Shown: in pieces, positions 7,618 through 15,570 of the stretch | How positions within the stretch are numbered: the first letter of the stretch is position 1 | Layout of the letters: the number at the start of each line of letters is the position of its first letter | Source of the DNA: an uncultured Alphaproteobacteria bacterium | Lineage (GTDB): Bacteria; Pseudomonadota; Alphaproteobacteria; HIMB59 | Assembly: GCA_902610175.1 (NCBI GenBank) | Contig: CACLUR010000003.1 | Coordinates: forward strand, 1-64,000 | DNA length: 64,000 nucleotides | Direction: 5' to 3' | Translations under genes and position numbers: made by a program | The notes under the pieces: model-generated | Told to the model about the DNA's origin: nothing | Database searches by the model: none | What the model saw: the letters and a program-made list of their open reading frames with translations, nothing else

Positions 7618-8520
7618 ATGAAAATATTCTTTCTTCTGTTTATTTTTCTACCCAGTTTAGTACTTGGTTCAAATTTTAATGAAATAAAAAAAGTTTTAAA
7701 ACAGGATGGTTTTGGAATAATAATGCCTGAGGAGTTTCATTCTTTAAATTCACCAAAAGCAAAAAATCCTATTTCAGTTAGTGATATTTCAATAATTGGA
7801 GACAAATCTATAATGTTTGAAGTAAACAACGGAGAGTGTGGAGAAGGGCCTAAATCAAGCGATTGTGATACTGATAGAGAGAGGTCTGAAATATATTATA
7901 GTCACGAAAAGTGGAAGGAGGAGAAGTGGTATAAGTTTTATATTTTGCTTCCAAAAGAATATAACTCTATCGCTCCATCAAAAATGTCACTAATTCAATG
8001 GAAAAGACATAATCCATCTAAAGTTTTAGTTATGTTTCAACACACTCATGCAGGATTGACTTTTAACAGAAACGGGACTTCTTTTGAGGACTCTCACATA
8101 GTTTTAAAAAGCAATGATGACCTTTTAGGACAATGGACAGAAATAATTTTTAATACTAATTGGCACCCAGATGAAAATAAAGGCTTCATGAGAGTATGGA
8201 TAGACGGCATTTTAAAAGTTGATTTCAAAGGAATTAGCAATACATCTGAAGGCGAAGAACTAAACCTTAGGTATGGATTATACGCTTCTGCAATCTCACG
8301 TTACAAAAAAGTATTTAATACCGAGATAATTCCACAGCGAGTCATTTATTTTGATGGTGTGAATGCGGAGTCTAAATGTGAAAAGTTACTAGATAAGACT
8401 GAATGTAATAAATTACTTTCTCAAACAATCGAAAAATATGAATTATTTATGTATGATAAAAATGATAAAAAATTTCATAACCATTCTATTGTTAAATTAC
8501 CAATAAATTTTTTAAAATAA
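7618..8520 (+). CDS. Secreted polysaccharide lyase-like protein (heparin-lyase-I-type jelly roll)
   Basis: 300 residues with a signal peptide (MKIFFLLFIFLPSLVLGS). The body has the pattern of the Polysacc_lyase (heparin lyase I-like) family: ERSEI in the first third, a WYKFYILLPKEY strand, FQHTHAG near the middle, then TEIIFNTNWHPDENKGFMRVWIDG, the strand pair closing this fold. The likely role is beta-elimination of uronate-containing glycans outside the cytoplasm; the substrate cannot be told. It is the sole cargo of island segment B and a plausible adaptive gene. Four cysteines sit in two pairs (about residues 75/84 and 254/262) and may form disulfides. Confidence 0.75.
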   Translation: MKIFFLLFIFLPSLVLGSNFNEIKKVLKQDGFGIIMPEEFHSLNSPKAKNPISVSDISIIGDKSIMFEVNNGECGEGPKSSDCDTDRERSEIYYSHEKWKEEKWYKFYILLPKEYNSIAPSKMSLIQWKRHNPSKVLVMFQHTHAGLTFNRNGTSFEDSHIVLKSNDDLLGQWTEIIFNTNWHPDENKGFMRVWIDGILKVDFKGISNTSEGEELNLRYGLYASAISRYKKVFNTEIIPQRVIYFDGVNAESKCEKLLDKTECNKLLSQTIEKYELFMYDKNDKKFHNHSIVKLPINFLK

Positions 8521-8630
8521 AAAGTTTAAATTAAAAATATTTTATTTTTATTACGGGTACAGAGATAAAATATTGTTAAAGCTCTAAGAATTGTATTGAT
8601 AATAAATGAATTAAAGAGACGTAGAATATT

Positions 8631-8669
8631 CGTAGTCAAGTGTGATATCCGTTTCAGCACAGAACCTTA
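8631..8669. repeat. Attachment-site-like repeat, copy 3 (distal end of island)
   Basis: 39 bases identical to copy 1 (5833-5871) except C to G at 8657. It ends the island; core-type genes resume at 8691. The right flank carries TATACTCTTTTT (8681-8692), also found right of copy 2, and probably represents the ancestral tRNA-Arg upstream region. Confidence 0.85.
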
Positions 8670-8690
8670 GTACTGATTTATATACTCTTT

Positions 8691-9110
8691 TTAAACTCTA
8701 AAATAGGCTTTTACCTGTGGTCGAAACATTAACAAAAGAGCAATAAATTGTATTAATGTGTTTAAACTTAAAATCGTTCTTATGCTCATTTCATTAATAC
8801 CAATCTCTGGAAAAGGCGAGAAAGGTGCTGAAAAAGAGTGTGATAAAGCTCCAAATAAATCAAAAATTCCAACCGCATTCCAAGCTAGCAAAATTCCCCA
8901 AAGTAAAGCTGATGGCTTTTTCCATATCCTATAAGCAAGAAATAATGCAGTAGTGCCTATCACGAAATCGCCAAGAAAAGCTATAGTCCAGTCAGATGAA
9001 GCTGCACGTTCACTTCCTATAGCTCCGAGTGTAAGAAAAAGACCAGAGCCAACTGCTCTGAACACCATCCATCCAGTTGTAAAAATTAATAATTTTACTT
9101 GAATATGCAT
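8691..9110 (-). CDS. Small integral membrane protein of unknown function
   Basis: 139 residues from the ATG at 9110; the frame also extends to a TTG at 9146 that is less likely. About four membrane segments are visible (LLIFTTGWMVFRAVGSGLF, DFVIGTTALFLAYRIW, LLWGILLAWNAVGIFDLFGA, LSLNTLIQFIALLLMF). No catalytic motif is recognisable. It diverges from the channel gene at 9150 across a 39-base gap, so they share a control region. It is the first gene outside the tRNA-Arg island; its last bases abut the distal repeat flank. Confidence 0.75.
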   Translation of the reverse strand: MHIQVKLLIFTTGWMVFRAVGSGLFLTLGAIGSERAASSDWTIAFLGDFVIGTTALFLAYRIWKKPSALLWGILLAWNAVGIFDLFGALSHSFSAPFSPFPEIGINEMSIRTILSLNTLIQFIALLLMFRPQVKAYFRV

Positions 9111-9149
9111 CTTTATAACTCTAGATAAATAATGTGAATTATACAACTA

Positions 9150-9938
9150 ATGAAAAAAACTTTTTTTAAAATCAGGGAAAGTAAAGTATTTCAATACACA
9201 GTTTTATTGATAATCATTTTTAATGCATTTACGATTGGTCTAAATACATACGAATTAGGTGAAATTTCAAGAATACTTATTAAATATCTAGATTATTTGA
9301 TAACCATATTTTTCGTTATAGAAATTACAATTCGTTTTATTGGTGAGCCTAAAAAATCAAATTTTTTAAAAAATGGTTGGAATATTTTTGATACTATCAT
9401 TGTATTAGTTTCCTTAATACCAATACCTAATAATTCTAGTTTTTTATTATTTAGATTATTAAGAGTATTTAGAGTTTTAAGAGTAATTTCAATTATACCT
9501 GAGCTAAAATTAATAATTGAGTCTTTGATCGGATCTCTAAAAAGAGTTTTTTATGTAAGTTTGTTGTTATTTATTATTCTCTACATTTACGCCACGATTG
9601 GCTCAATAGTCTTTTCTGATAATATACCTTCTCGATGGTCTGATGTGGGAGTTTCGATGATCACTTTATTTCAAGTTTTAACCCTTTCATCATGGGAGCA
9701 GGTTATGCTTCCCCTTCAAGACGTGCATTGGTGGGCATGGATTTATTTTTTTAGCTTCATAATTGTTTGTGCTATTACAATGTTAAATCTCTTAATTGCA
9801 ATTTTAGTTGATGTTGTTGTTAATCAGAATGATAAGAAAGAGGATGTTGCTAATATGAAACTAAGAAATAATGTTGAAAAGTTAAACGAACAATTTTCAG
9901 AAGAAATTAACCTAGATAAGTTAAAAAGAGACCAATGA
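9150..9938 (+). CDS. Single-domain voltage-gated ion channel (BacNav-like)
   Basis: 262 residues with the six-segment layout of prokaryotic voltage-gated sodium channels. S1 begins near residue 15. S4 lies near 100-113 with arginines at 102, 105, 108 and 111 every third residue. The pore helix and filter are near 172-186 and S6 at 200-222 (MLNLLIAILVDVVV). The C-terminal ~40 residues look like the usual helical coiled-coil tail. The filter reads TLSSWE (178-183), whereas characterised sodium channels such as NaChBac and NavAb have TLESW, so ion selectivity should not be assumed. Its stop overlaps the next ORF. Confidence 0.88.
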   Translation: MKKTFFKIRESKVFQYTVLLIIIFNAFTIGLNTYELGEISRILIKYLDYLITIFFVIEITIRFIGEPKKSNFLKNGWNIFDTIIVLVSLIPIPNNSSFLLFRLLRVFRVLRVISIIPELKLIIESLIGSLKRVFYVSLLLFIILYIYATIGSIVFSDNIPSRWSDVGVSMITLFQVLTLSSWEQVMLPLQDVHWWAWIYFFSFIIVCAITMLNLLIAILVDVVVNQNDKKEDVANMKLRNNVEKLNEQFSEEINLDKLKRDQ

Positions 9939-10117
9939 TGACAGCGGATATATTGATGCCAATTATCTATTTAGTTTGTTTACTAATTTTAATTGGTCCT
10001 CGTTTCTTAGAAACGAATTCCTCTTTCAAACAACTACTTAGTAATCTGAGTATATGGGCTTTAATAATCATTTTGATATCTTTGGGCTATCAGTTTTATA
10101 ATTATTTCATTCGCTAA
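9935..10117 (+). CDS. Small membrane protein resembling the N-terminus of TIGR02281-type aspartic proteases
   Basis: 60 residues, starting inside the channel stop (ATGATGA overlap) and so translationally coupled. Two hydrophobic segments (MPIIYLVCLLILIGPRF and ALIIILISLGYQFYNYF) flank a short polar loop. The arrangement recalls the membrane anchor found ahead of the retropepsin-like domain in many alphaproteobacteria, but no protease domain follows: the frame stops at 10117 and the convergent gene ends at 10121. It is either a stand-alone small protein or a truncated remnant. Confidence 0.55.
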   Translation: MMTADILMPIIYLVCLLILIGPRFLETNSSFKQLLSNLSIWALIIILISLGYQFYNYFIR

Positions 10118-10120
10118 AGT

Positions 10121-11305
10121 TTAAAAAGCATAGCTTGTATAAATTTTAAAATTTACCTCATCTTTAAATGAAGATTGATGGTAATCATCCTCAAGATTTA
10201 TTGGTACATAGATATCTATGCCCCCTTTAAACTGAGAAAAAAATCTACTCTCATAATTAAAAGTCATAGCCCTGGTGTTTTTATCAATATCATTTTGTAA
10301 AGAAATAAAATATTGTGTGTCATCGATATCATTTAAGATTAGCCTTGCTCCATAAAATAAATCATTTTGATTACTTTGATGAGATTTAGATCCTCTTGAG
10401 TCATAAGTGTACTCTATGATATTTGATAGGTCCCAATTTTTTTCAAATAATCCATACAGGGTGTGCTCAGTACCTACAATAAATCCATAATAATCGTCAA
10501 TATTTCCATCTAAATTGTACTGATTACTTCGATTTATAAATTCTCCCTTATGTAAAAAATCTCCCTGAGTGGCTTGCAACTCAATTCCAATTTGAGTTAT
10601 CTCTGAGTAATTAGGAACTAATTGATTTGATGAAACAATTAATGCTGGGTCTTTTGTATTTCCTTTATAGAAAGTTAAACCATAATCGTATTCATCAATA
10701 TATCCAGACCAACGAAGTCCAATGCCTAAATTTTCTTTTTTTGCTCCTTTAGAGTAATTATTTTTGGATTTAATATTTAAAGTTTGTTGTGAGCGAACCT
10801 GCGATTTTGGATAAATATTTGTATTAGACGGAAGAATATAAAAATCTAGCTCACTTGAAGAAAAATATCTTTTGATGTTGAACATTGTTTGTCCTATCTT
10901 TTTTCCAGATGCTAGACCAAGAGAATAATCTTTGGAATTGATAATATCTACGGGGTTGTAAAATTCATTTTTACCCCAAAAAACAATATTGTTACCAGCA
11001 AGAATATTGGTATTTTCAAAAGCGTAATCTAAATAAGCTTCGTTAAAATCTAGATTTTGTGCTGATCCTGGATAAGAGTCTTTAATACTCATTTTAAGCT
11101 TCCCAGTTAAATTATCTTTTTCAAAAAAATAGTTATACTCAACATTTATTGAATTTAAAAAATTTTTTCTATTATCTCCTTCAATGTCTTCTAAAAATAT
11201 AGTGGAGCTTACTTCTATTTCGCCATAGTGTTCGGAATAAAACTCAGCTTTTGAATAAGAACTAATAAGTAGAAGATTTAATAAAATTAAAAAAAAATTT
11301 GTCAT
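10121..11305 (-). CDS. Outer-membrane beta-barrel protein, DUF1302-like
   Basis: 394 residues with a signal peptide (cleavage probably after SYSKA) and alternating strand pattern to a terminal aromatic (YTSYAF), as expected of an outer-membrane barrel. The stretch VFWGKNEFYNPVDIIN matches the WG...NP.D feature of DUF1302/porin-like proteins that accompany MMPL-type exporters. Its ATG overlaps the preceding stop by 4 bases, in an operon with the periplasmic LolA-like protein and the RND transporter. Likely the outer-membrane partner of that export system; cargo unknown. Confidence 0.75.
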   Translation of the reverse strand: MTNFFLILLNLLLISSYSKAEFYSEHYGEIEVSSTIFLEDIEGDNRKNFLNSINVEYNYFFEKDNLTGKLKMSIKDSYPGSAQNLDFNEAYLDYAFENTNILAGNNIVFWGKNEFYNPVDIINSKDYSLGLASGKKIGQTMFNIKRYFSSSELDFYILPSNTNIYPKSQVRSQQTLNIKSKNNYSKGAKKENLGIGLRWSGYIDEYDYGLTFYKGNTKDPALIVSSNQLVPNYSEITQIGIELQATQGDFLHKGEFINRSNQYNLDGNIDDYYGFIVGTEHTLYGLFEKNWDLSNIIEYTYDSRGSKSHQSNQNDLFYGARLILNDIDDTQYFISLQNDIDKNTRAMTFNYESRFFSQFKGGIDIYVPINLEDDYHQSSFKDEVNFKIYTSYAF

Positions 11306-12108
11306 CTAGCCATTTTGGCTAATTTTTCTGGGTTAAAATCGTTAATTGACAAGTTTGTTTGAAATTCATAATTTTCCCAGGTAATATTAGTTGATTTACC
11401 TGTTTGCAAGTTCTTCATTTCTAATAAATCTGCTCTCCAAAACTTATCTAAATATTTCTGATAACTTTTAAAATTTAGTTCTTTTTCGAGGTCACCACGT
11501 CTGTTATGAAATTTCACAGTTTGGTATCGTAGTTCACTTACATCAATATAAATTACTCTTTTGGAGTAACCTGATTTTTTATTTTTTGGAGTGGCTTCAA
11601 TGACATGACATTGCAAACTAGGGTCAGCTGGACAATTTATATCCTCTAGCCATAAAAAATTATAATCTTCAGGCTCATCTGTTGATAAATCTTCGTATGA
11701 AAATTCCGATGATACAAATTTTCCAGTCCTATTAGATGAGGATATCCTTTTTACTCTTTTTAGAGCTGGAAGATAAAGCCATTGATCGTCATCTTTTGGT
11801 TCAATATTGGCATGAGTTAATAAAGATGTTCCTTTGACATCTCTTGGCTCAGTAAAAACAATAATACTTTTATCTCCTAAAGTTTCATCAAGCTCTTCAA
11901 ATATAAAATTTTTAAAACTTCTAACACTTTCATTGCCTGATTTATCTTTTAGTATCATTTTTCCAACAACAGTGCTGTCGACAAAACCGTTATCTAAAGC
12001 AATACTTTTTTCAATAATCTCTAATCCTTTTTCTTCTGCGGACTGAGCAAAAATTTGACTACAGAAAAGAGTCAAAATTGAAGTCAGAGTTATAATAAAT
12101 ATTTTCAT
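11302..12108 (-). CDS. Periplasmic outer-membrane-lipoprotein-sorting-like protein (LolA-like fold)
   Basis: 268 residues with a signal peptide ending near IFAQSAEE. The body shows RDVKGTSLLTHAN, DDQWLYLPALKRVKRISSSN and SDFSYEDL-like strands, typical of the family annotated as outer membrane lipoprotein-sorting protein. Members usually sit between an RND/MMPL transporter and a barrel protein, as here: it overlaps both neighbours by 4 bases. Its likely role is to ferry a lipid or lipid-like cargo across the periplasm. A regulatory or structural role cannot be excluded. Confidence 0.82.
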   Translation of the reverse strand: MKIFIITLTSILTLFCSQIFAQSAEEKGLEIIEKSIALDNGFVDSTVVGKMILKDKSGNESVRSFKNFIFEELDETLGDKSIIVFTEPRDVKGTSLLTHANIEPKDDDQWLYLPALKRVKRISSSNRTGKFVSSEFSYEDLSTDEPEDYNFLWLEDINCPADPSLQCHVIEATPKNKKSGYSKRVIYIDVSELRYQTVKFHNRRGDLEKELNFKSYQKYLDKFWRADLLEMKNLQTGKSTNITWENYEFQTNLSINDFNPEKLAKMAR

Positions 12109-14426
12109 GTTGTTTTCCTTTTTAATTTAAAGTTGTCGATCCAGATCAATACGGGAGGTAAAAGTAAATAATCAACTACTAAGGCAAATACAACAGTAAT
12201 TGCTGTTAACTGGGCCATATCTTTATTCACAGCAAAACCTGATTGCGCCAAGACGCAGAAGCCTAAAAAAAGACCTATAGTTGTTGTTGTTAATGCCATA
12301 CCTACTTTTTCGAATGCTTGTCTAACACTATCTTCAGGGGATTTTCCTTCCTTTCTAGCTTTAGCATACTTTAGCATAAAATGAACAGAGTCATCGACAA
12401 CAATGCCTAAAGTCATCGCCACAACAATTGAGACAGCAAGAGTTACGGAGCCTGTAAAGTAACCCCATAAACCAAAAGCCATTGCTGCTGGAAGTAAATT
12501 AGGTATCAGACTCATTAATCCATATTTTACATTTCTAATCACTAGTAATATTATAAAGGAGATACCTATCAATGCTAAACCAGTACCTTTCAACATGGCT
12601 GGAACATCTCGAGAAGATATCTTGGAGAAGACCTGCGAAGTGCCCGTAGATTTGGTACTAAGTTCAGGTGCGTTTTCATCAAACCAGCTTTGGACTTTTT
12701 TATCTAGCTCAAGGAAACCTTTGGTAGTAGTTTTTGACACATTAGCCGTCACTCTTAATGCAGATTTATCGACATTTATTTGATCTGTTAAATCTAATCC
12801 ATAACCTAAAGATAACTCATACAGAAATAGGTATTGTGCTGCTTCAAGCTCTGAGTTAGGTACTTTATAAAAACTCTCGTCATCCTCATTAAAGTTTTGA
12901 TTTAGTCGTTTCACAACATCTGTATAGGATCTCACGCTTGAAATATTTGGCTGACTCCTTAAGAAATTCACAAGTGATTCAACCTTCATTAAATATTCAG
13001 GATCATTAACCCCATTTTCTTTACCAGAATTAACTGAATACTCTAATGCATTTAAACCTGCAAAATTATCTTCGTAATAATCTATTGATTGTCTGAGTTC
13101 ATACTCTGGCCCAAAATATCTAAGAAAATCATCCTCTAGAGAAATTTTTGATATTCCAAAAACTAGAATTGCTATTAATGCTGCGGTAAAAGCTAGTAAT
13201 GAGTTCTTTCTTCTTATTACAAATTCTGCCAGAAAGCTCATACTCTTGTCCATTGTGGCTTTCTGATTTTGTTTTTTTAAAGGCAACAAACTAATAAGAG
13301 CAGGTAACATTGTAAGTGTATAAAACAAAGCTGCAATTACTCCGACGAATACGATATTACCTAATTGTCTAAAGGGAGGTGAGACAGAAAAATTTAAAGA
13401 TAAAAATCCAATAGCTGTTGTTAAACAAGCAACGGTAATCGCTGGACCGTGATCCACTATAGCTCTTCTAACCCATTCATTTCTGTCAGGGGTAATGGTC
13501 ATTGTTTGCCTGACAGAGGAGAGGATGTGAACTGCGCTCGCAACGGCAAGCGTCATTACCATTAAAGGTGCTACAACAGTTGCATTATTAATGTTTGTAC
13601 CAGACCAACCCAATGCTCCAACAGATGAGCCAGCACATAATACTATAATAATAAAAATTAACCCTACCCCAAAAATAGTCCTAAGGATTATAGCAACTGC
13701 AATTAGTGTAACTAAGATCATCATTGGAGTTAACTTAGCCGTATCGTCTTGACCTGAGACACTGTATTGATTATTTAAAGGAACAAACCCAACCATTCTA
13801 AGCTCAATCTCAGGAAATTGACTCTCAAATTCTTTTTTAAGAATTTCTACTTCATTCATGACATAAGGAATTTCAATAATTGCATCCTTGCCTGGTAAAC
13901 GAAATAAAATATTTACTTGGGAAATTGAGTTATCAGAATTGATAAATGCATTTTTCAATTCAATTCGAGAATTAGCAACTTCTTCAGCATAATTAGCATC
14001 CTCTTCTGATATGTTTTCAATGTCTGTTATTAAATCCTCAACGATAAGACTATCGCCGTCTGCATAGCTATTTTGGTAATTAGTTAATGAGTAAACTGTC
14101 CGAACATAAGGCAATAACCATGCTTTTTCAGTAAGTATACCAATAGCATTTAGATTTTTAGGTGTAAAAATATCGCCATTTTTAGGAGATATAACAAAAG
14201 CCAGATTATCATCTTTTGAGTACTCCCCTTCAAAGTTTTCTAATGCTATTCTGTCAGGATTGTTTTCGTCAAAAAAAACTCTGGCGTCAGTATCAAATTT
14301 AATATTAGGGGCTCCTGTCATTAGGACAAAAGCTATTACAAAACCAATTAGTATAAAAAAAATTCTTCTTTTAATAACTAACTCTGCAAGTTTGGGGAAA
14401 AAATTACTCATTTTGAATAGGTACAT
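12105..14426 (-). CDS. MMPL/RND-superfamily transporter
   Basis: 773 residues in two halves, each with one leading membrane helix, a large periplasmic domain and a five- or six-helix bundle. The second helices carry small-residue runs and charged residues typical of proton-driven RND pumps (e.g. VAMTLGIVVDDSVHFMLKYA near the C-terminus, with the paired Asp). The length and sterol-sensing-like core fit the COG1033/HAE3 group of lipid or hopanoid-type exporters. It is first in a three-gene operon with the LolA-like and barrel proteins. An alternative start ATG is at 14411. Confidence 0.88.
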   Translation of the reverse strand: MYLFKMSNFFPKLAELVIKRRIFFILIGFVIAFVLMTGAPNIKFDTDARVFFDENNPDRIALENFEGEYSKDDNLAFVISPKNGDIFTPKNLNAIGILTEKAWLLPYVRTVYSLTNYQNSYADGDSLIVEDLITDIENISEEDANYAEEVANSRIELKNAFINSDNSISQVNILFRLPGKDAIIEIPYVMNEVEILKKEFESQFPEIELRMVGFVPLNNQYSVSGQDDTAKLTPMMILVTLIAVAIILRTIFGVGLIFIIIVLCAGSSVGALGWSGTNINNATVVAPLMVMTLAVASAVHILSSVRQTMTITPDRNEWVRRAIVDHGPAITVACLTTAIGFLSLNFSVSPPFRQLGNIVFVGVIAALFYTLTMLPALISLLPLKKQNQKATMDKSMSFLAEFVIRRKNSLLAFTAALIAILVFGISKISLEDDFLRYFGPEYELRQSIDYYEDNFAGLNALEYSVNSGKENGVNDPEYLMKVESLVNFLRSQPNISSVRSYTDVVKRLNQNFNEDDESFYKVPNSELEAAQYLFLYELSLGYGLDLTDQINVDKSALRVTANVSKTTTKGFLELDKKVQSWFDENAPELSTKSTGTSQVFSKISSRDVPAMLKGTGLALIGISFIILLVIRNVKYGLMSLIPNLLPAAMAFGLWGYFTGSVTLAVSIVVAMTLGIVVDDSVHFMLKYAKARKEGKSPEDSVRQAFEKVGMALTTTTIGLFLGFCVLAQSGFAVNKDMAQLTAITVVFALVVDYLLLPPVLIWIDNFKLKRKTT

Positions 14427-14511
14427 AACTTTTATGAAAATTACATTAAAAAAAGATCTATTTATTTATTCTTTTATATCATTAGCTTTATGCAAGAAAT
14501 TAATAAATCAA

Positions 14512-15549
14512 TTAAATTTTTCTTGTTTGACCGTGGGCCATATAAGAAAACTCATCTTTATTTAATTTTAATTTTTTTGATTGCTGTTTAAGTAATTTAA
14601 TTGGCTCATCCATTGGCTCATCAGTAAGTTGAAAAGTTCCCCAATGCATTGCTATAGACTGTTTTGAATTAATATCTTTATGAATTTGAATTGCTTCTTC
14701 AACGTTACAATGTGAGTCTTTCATAAACCACCTTGGAGCATATGCCCCTATGGGGATTGTTGATAAGTCAAACGATCCAAACTTTTTTTGAATATCCTTA
14801 AAATCTTTTGAATATCCAGTATCGCCTACAAAAAAATACTTAAAATTATTTGCTTTAACAACCCAACCACACCAAAGTGTTTTATTGGTATCGTTAAATG
14901 ATCTCTTACTCCAATGTTGAACTGGGACAGAATGAATTTCTAAGTTTTTGAATTGAGTCATTTGCCACCATTCATGTTCCATAACATTTCTTGCACCTAA
15001 TTTTGATAAAATATCTCTTAATTTTAGTGGTACAAAAAACGTAGGTTGATTTACATTTTGTTTTTTTAATAAAAGCTGGATCGTCTTTGAGTCTAGATGG
15101 TCGTAGTGATTATGAGAAATTAAAACAAAGTCAATAAATGGCAGTTCCTCTATTTTTAATCCAGGGGGTGTTGTTCTTGAAGGACCCATGAAACTTAGAG
15201 GAGAAGCTCTTTTTGTGAAATGGGGGTCAGTTAATATGTTAATACCATTAATTTGTAGTAAGAAAGTTGAATGTCCAATCCAAGTAATTGTATTTTCAGA
15301 TTTATTAGATTTTAAGTATTCAGGGTTATTTTCAATAATAGGAAACGCAATCGGTTCTGGCTTACTTGATTCCCTCCTCCATTTCCAAAAATCTTTGAAA
15401 CTACTTTTATGTGAAACGTAATTATTGACAAAGATGCCATCAACTAGGTTGAAAGGTTTAAAGAGCGAGTTTGCCATAATTTTTGTTTTTAGAATTACAA
15501 AAGATAATGAGAAAAGTATAACCTTTTTTATAAAATCTCTTCTGTGCAT
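14512..15549 (-). CDS. Metallo-beta-lactamase-fold hydrolase (NAPE-PLD/UlaG-like) with Tat-type signal
   Basis: 345 residues. The N-terminus RRDFIKKVILFSLSFVI matches a twin-arginine signal. The core has GHSTFLLQINGINILTDPH, the metal-binding HNHYDHLD, FFVGDTGYS and a late AMHWGTF histidine, the layout of the MBL-fold family that includes N-acyl-phosphatidylethanolamine phospholipase D. The strongly conserved PSRTTPPG stretch fits that subgroup. A lipid phosphodiesterase role in the periplasm is a family-based guess. It lies behind the RND operon on the same strand, separated by 85 bases. Confidence 0.85.
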   Translation of the reverse strand: MHRRDFIKKVILFSLSFVILKTKIMANSLFKPFNLVDGIFVNNYVSHKSSFKDFWKWRRESSKPEPIAFPIIENNPEYLKSNKSENTITWIGHSTFLLQINGINILTDPHFTKRASPLSFMGPSRTTPPGLKIEELPFIDFVLISHNHYDHLDSKTIQLLLKKQNVNQPTFFVPLKLRDILSKLGARNVMEHEWWQMTQFKNLEIHSVPVQHWSKRSFNDTNKTLWCGWVVKANNFKYFFVGDTGYSKDFKDIQKKFGSFDLSTIPIGAYAPRWFMKDSHCNVEEAIQIHKDINSKQSIAMHWGTFQLTDEPMDEPIKLLKQQSKKLKLNKDEFSYMAHGQTRKI

Positions 15550-15570
15550 CTAAATTAAGTTAATAAAAAA

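Larger units (their letters stand above)
5833..8669. mobile_element. tRNA-Arg-associated genomic island, decayed, two segments
   Basis: The stretch is bounded by direct repeats of the tRNA-Arg 5' half: one inside the intact tRNA (5833-5871), one at 7505-7538 and one at 8631-8669. Segment A (about 5872-7504) holds an integrase N-terminal remnant, a hypothetical gene, a chalcone-isomerase-like gene and a second integrase-like remnant. Segment B (about 7539-8630) holds a secreted polysaccharide lyase. Coding density is clearly lower than in the flanks. Seen: repeats, remnants, cargo. Inferred: serial integration by tyrosine recombinases, now immobile. Confidence 0.75.
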
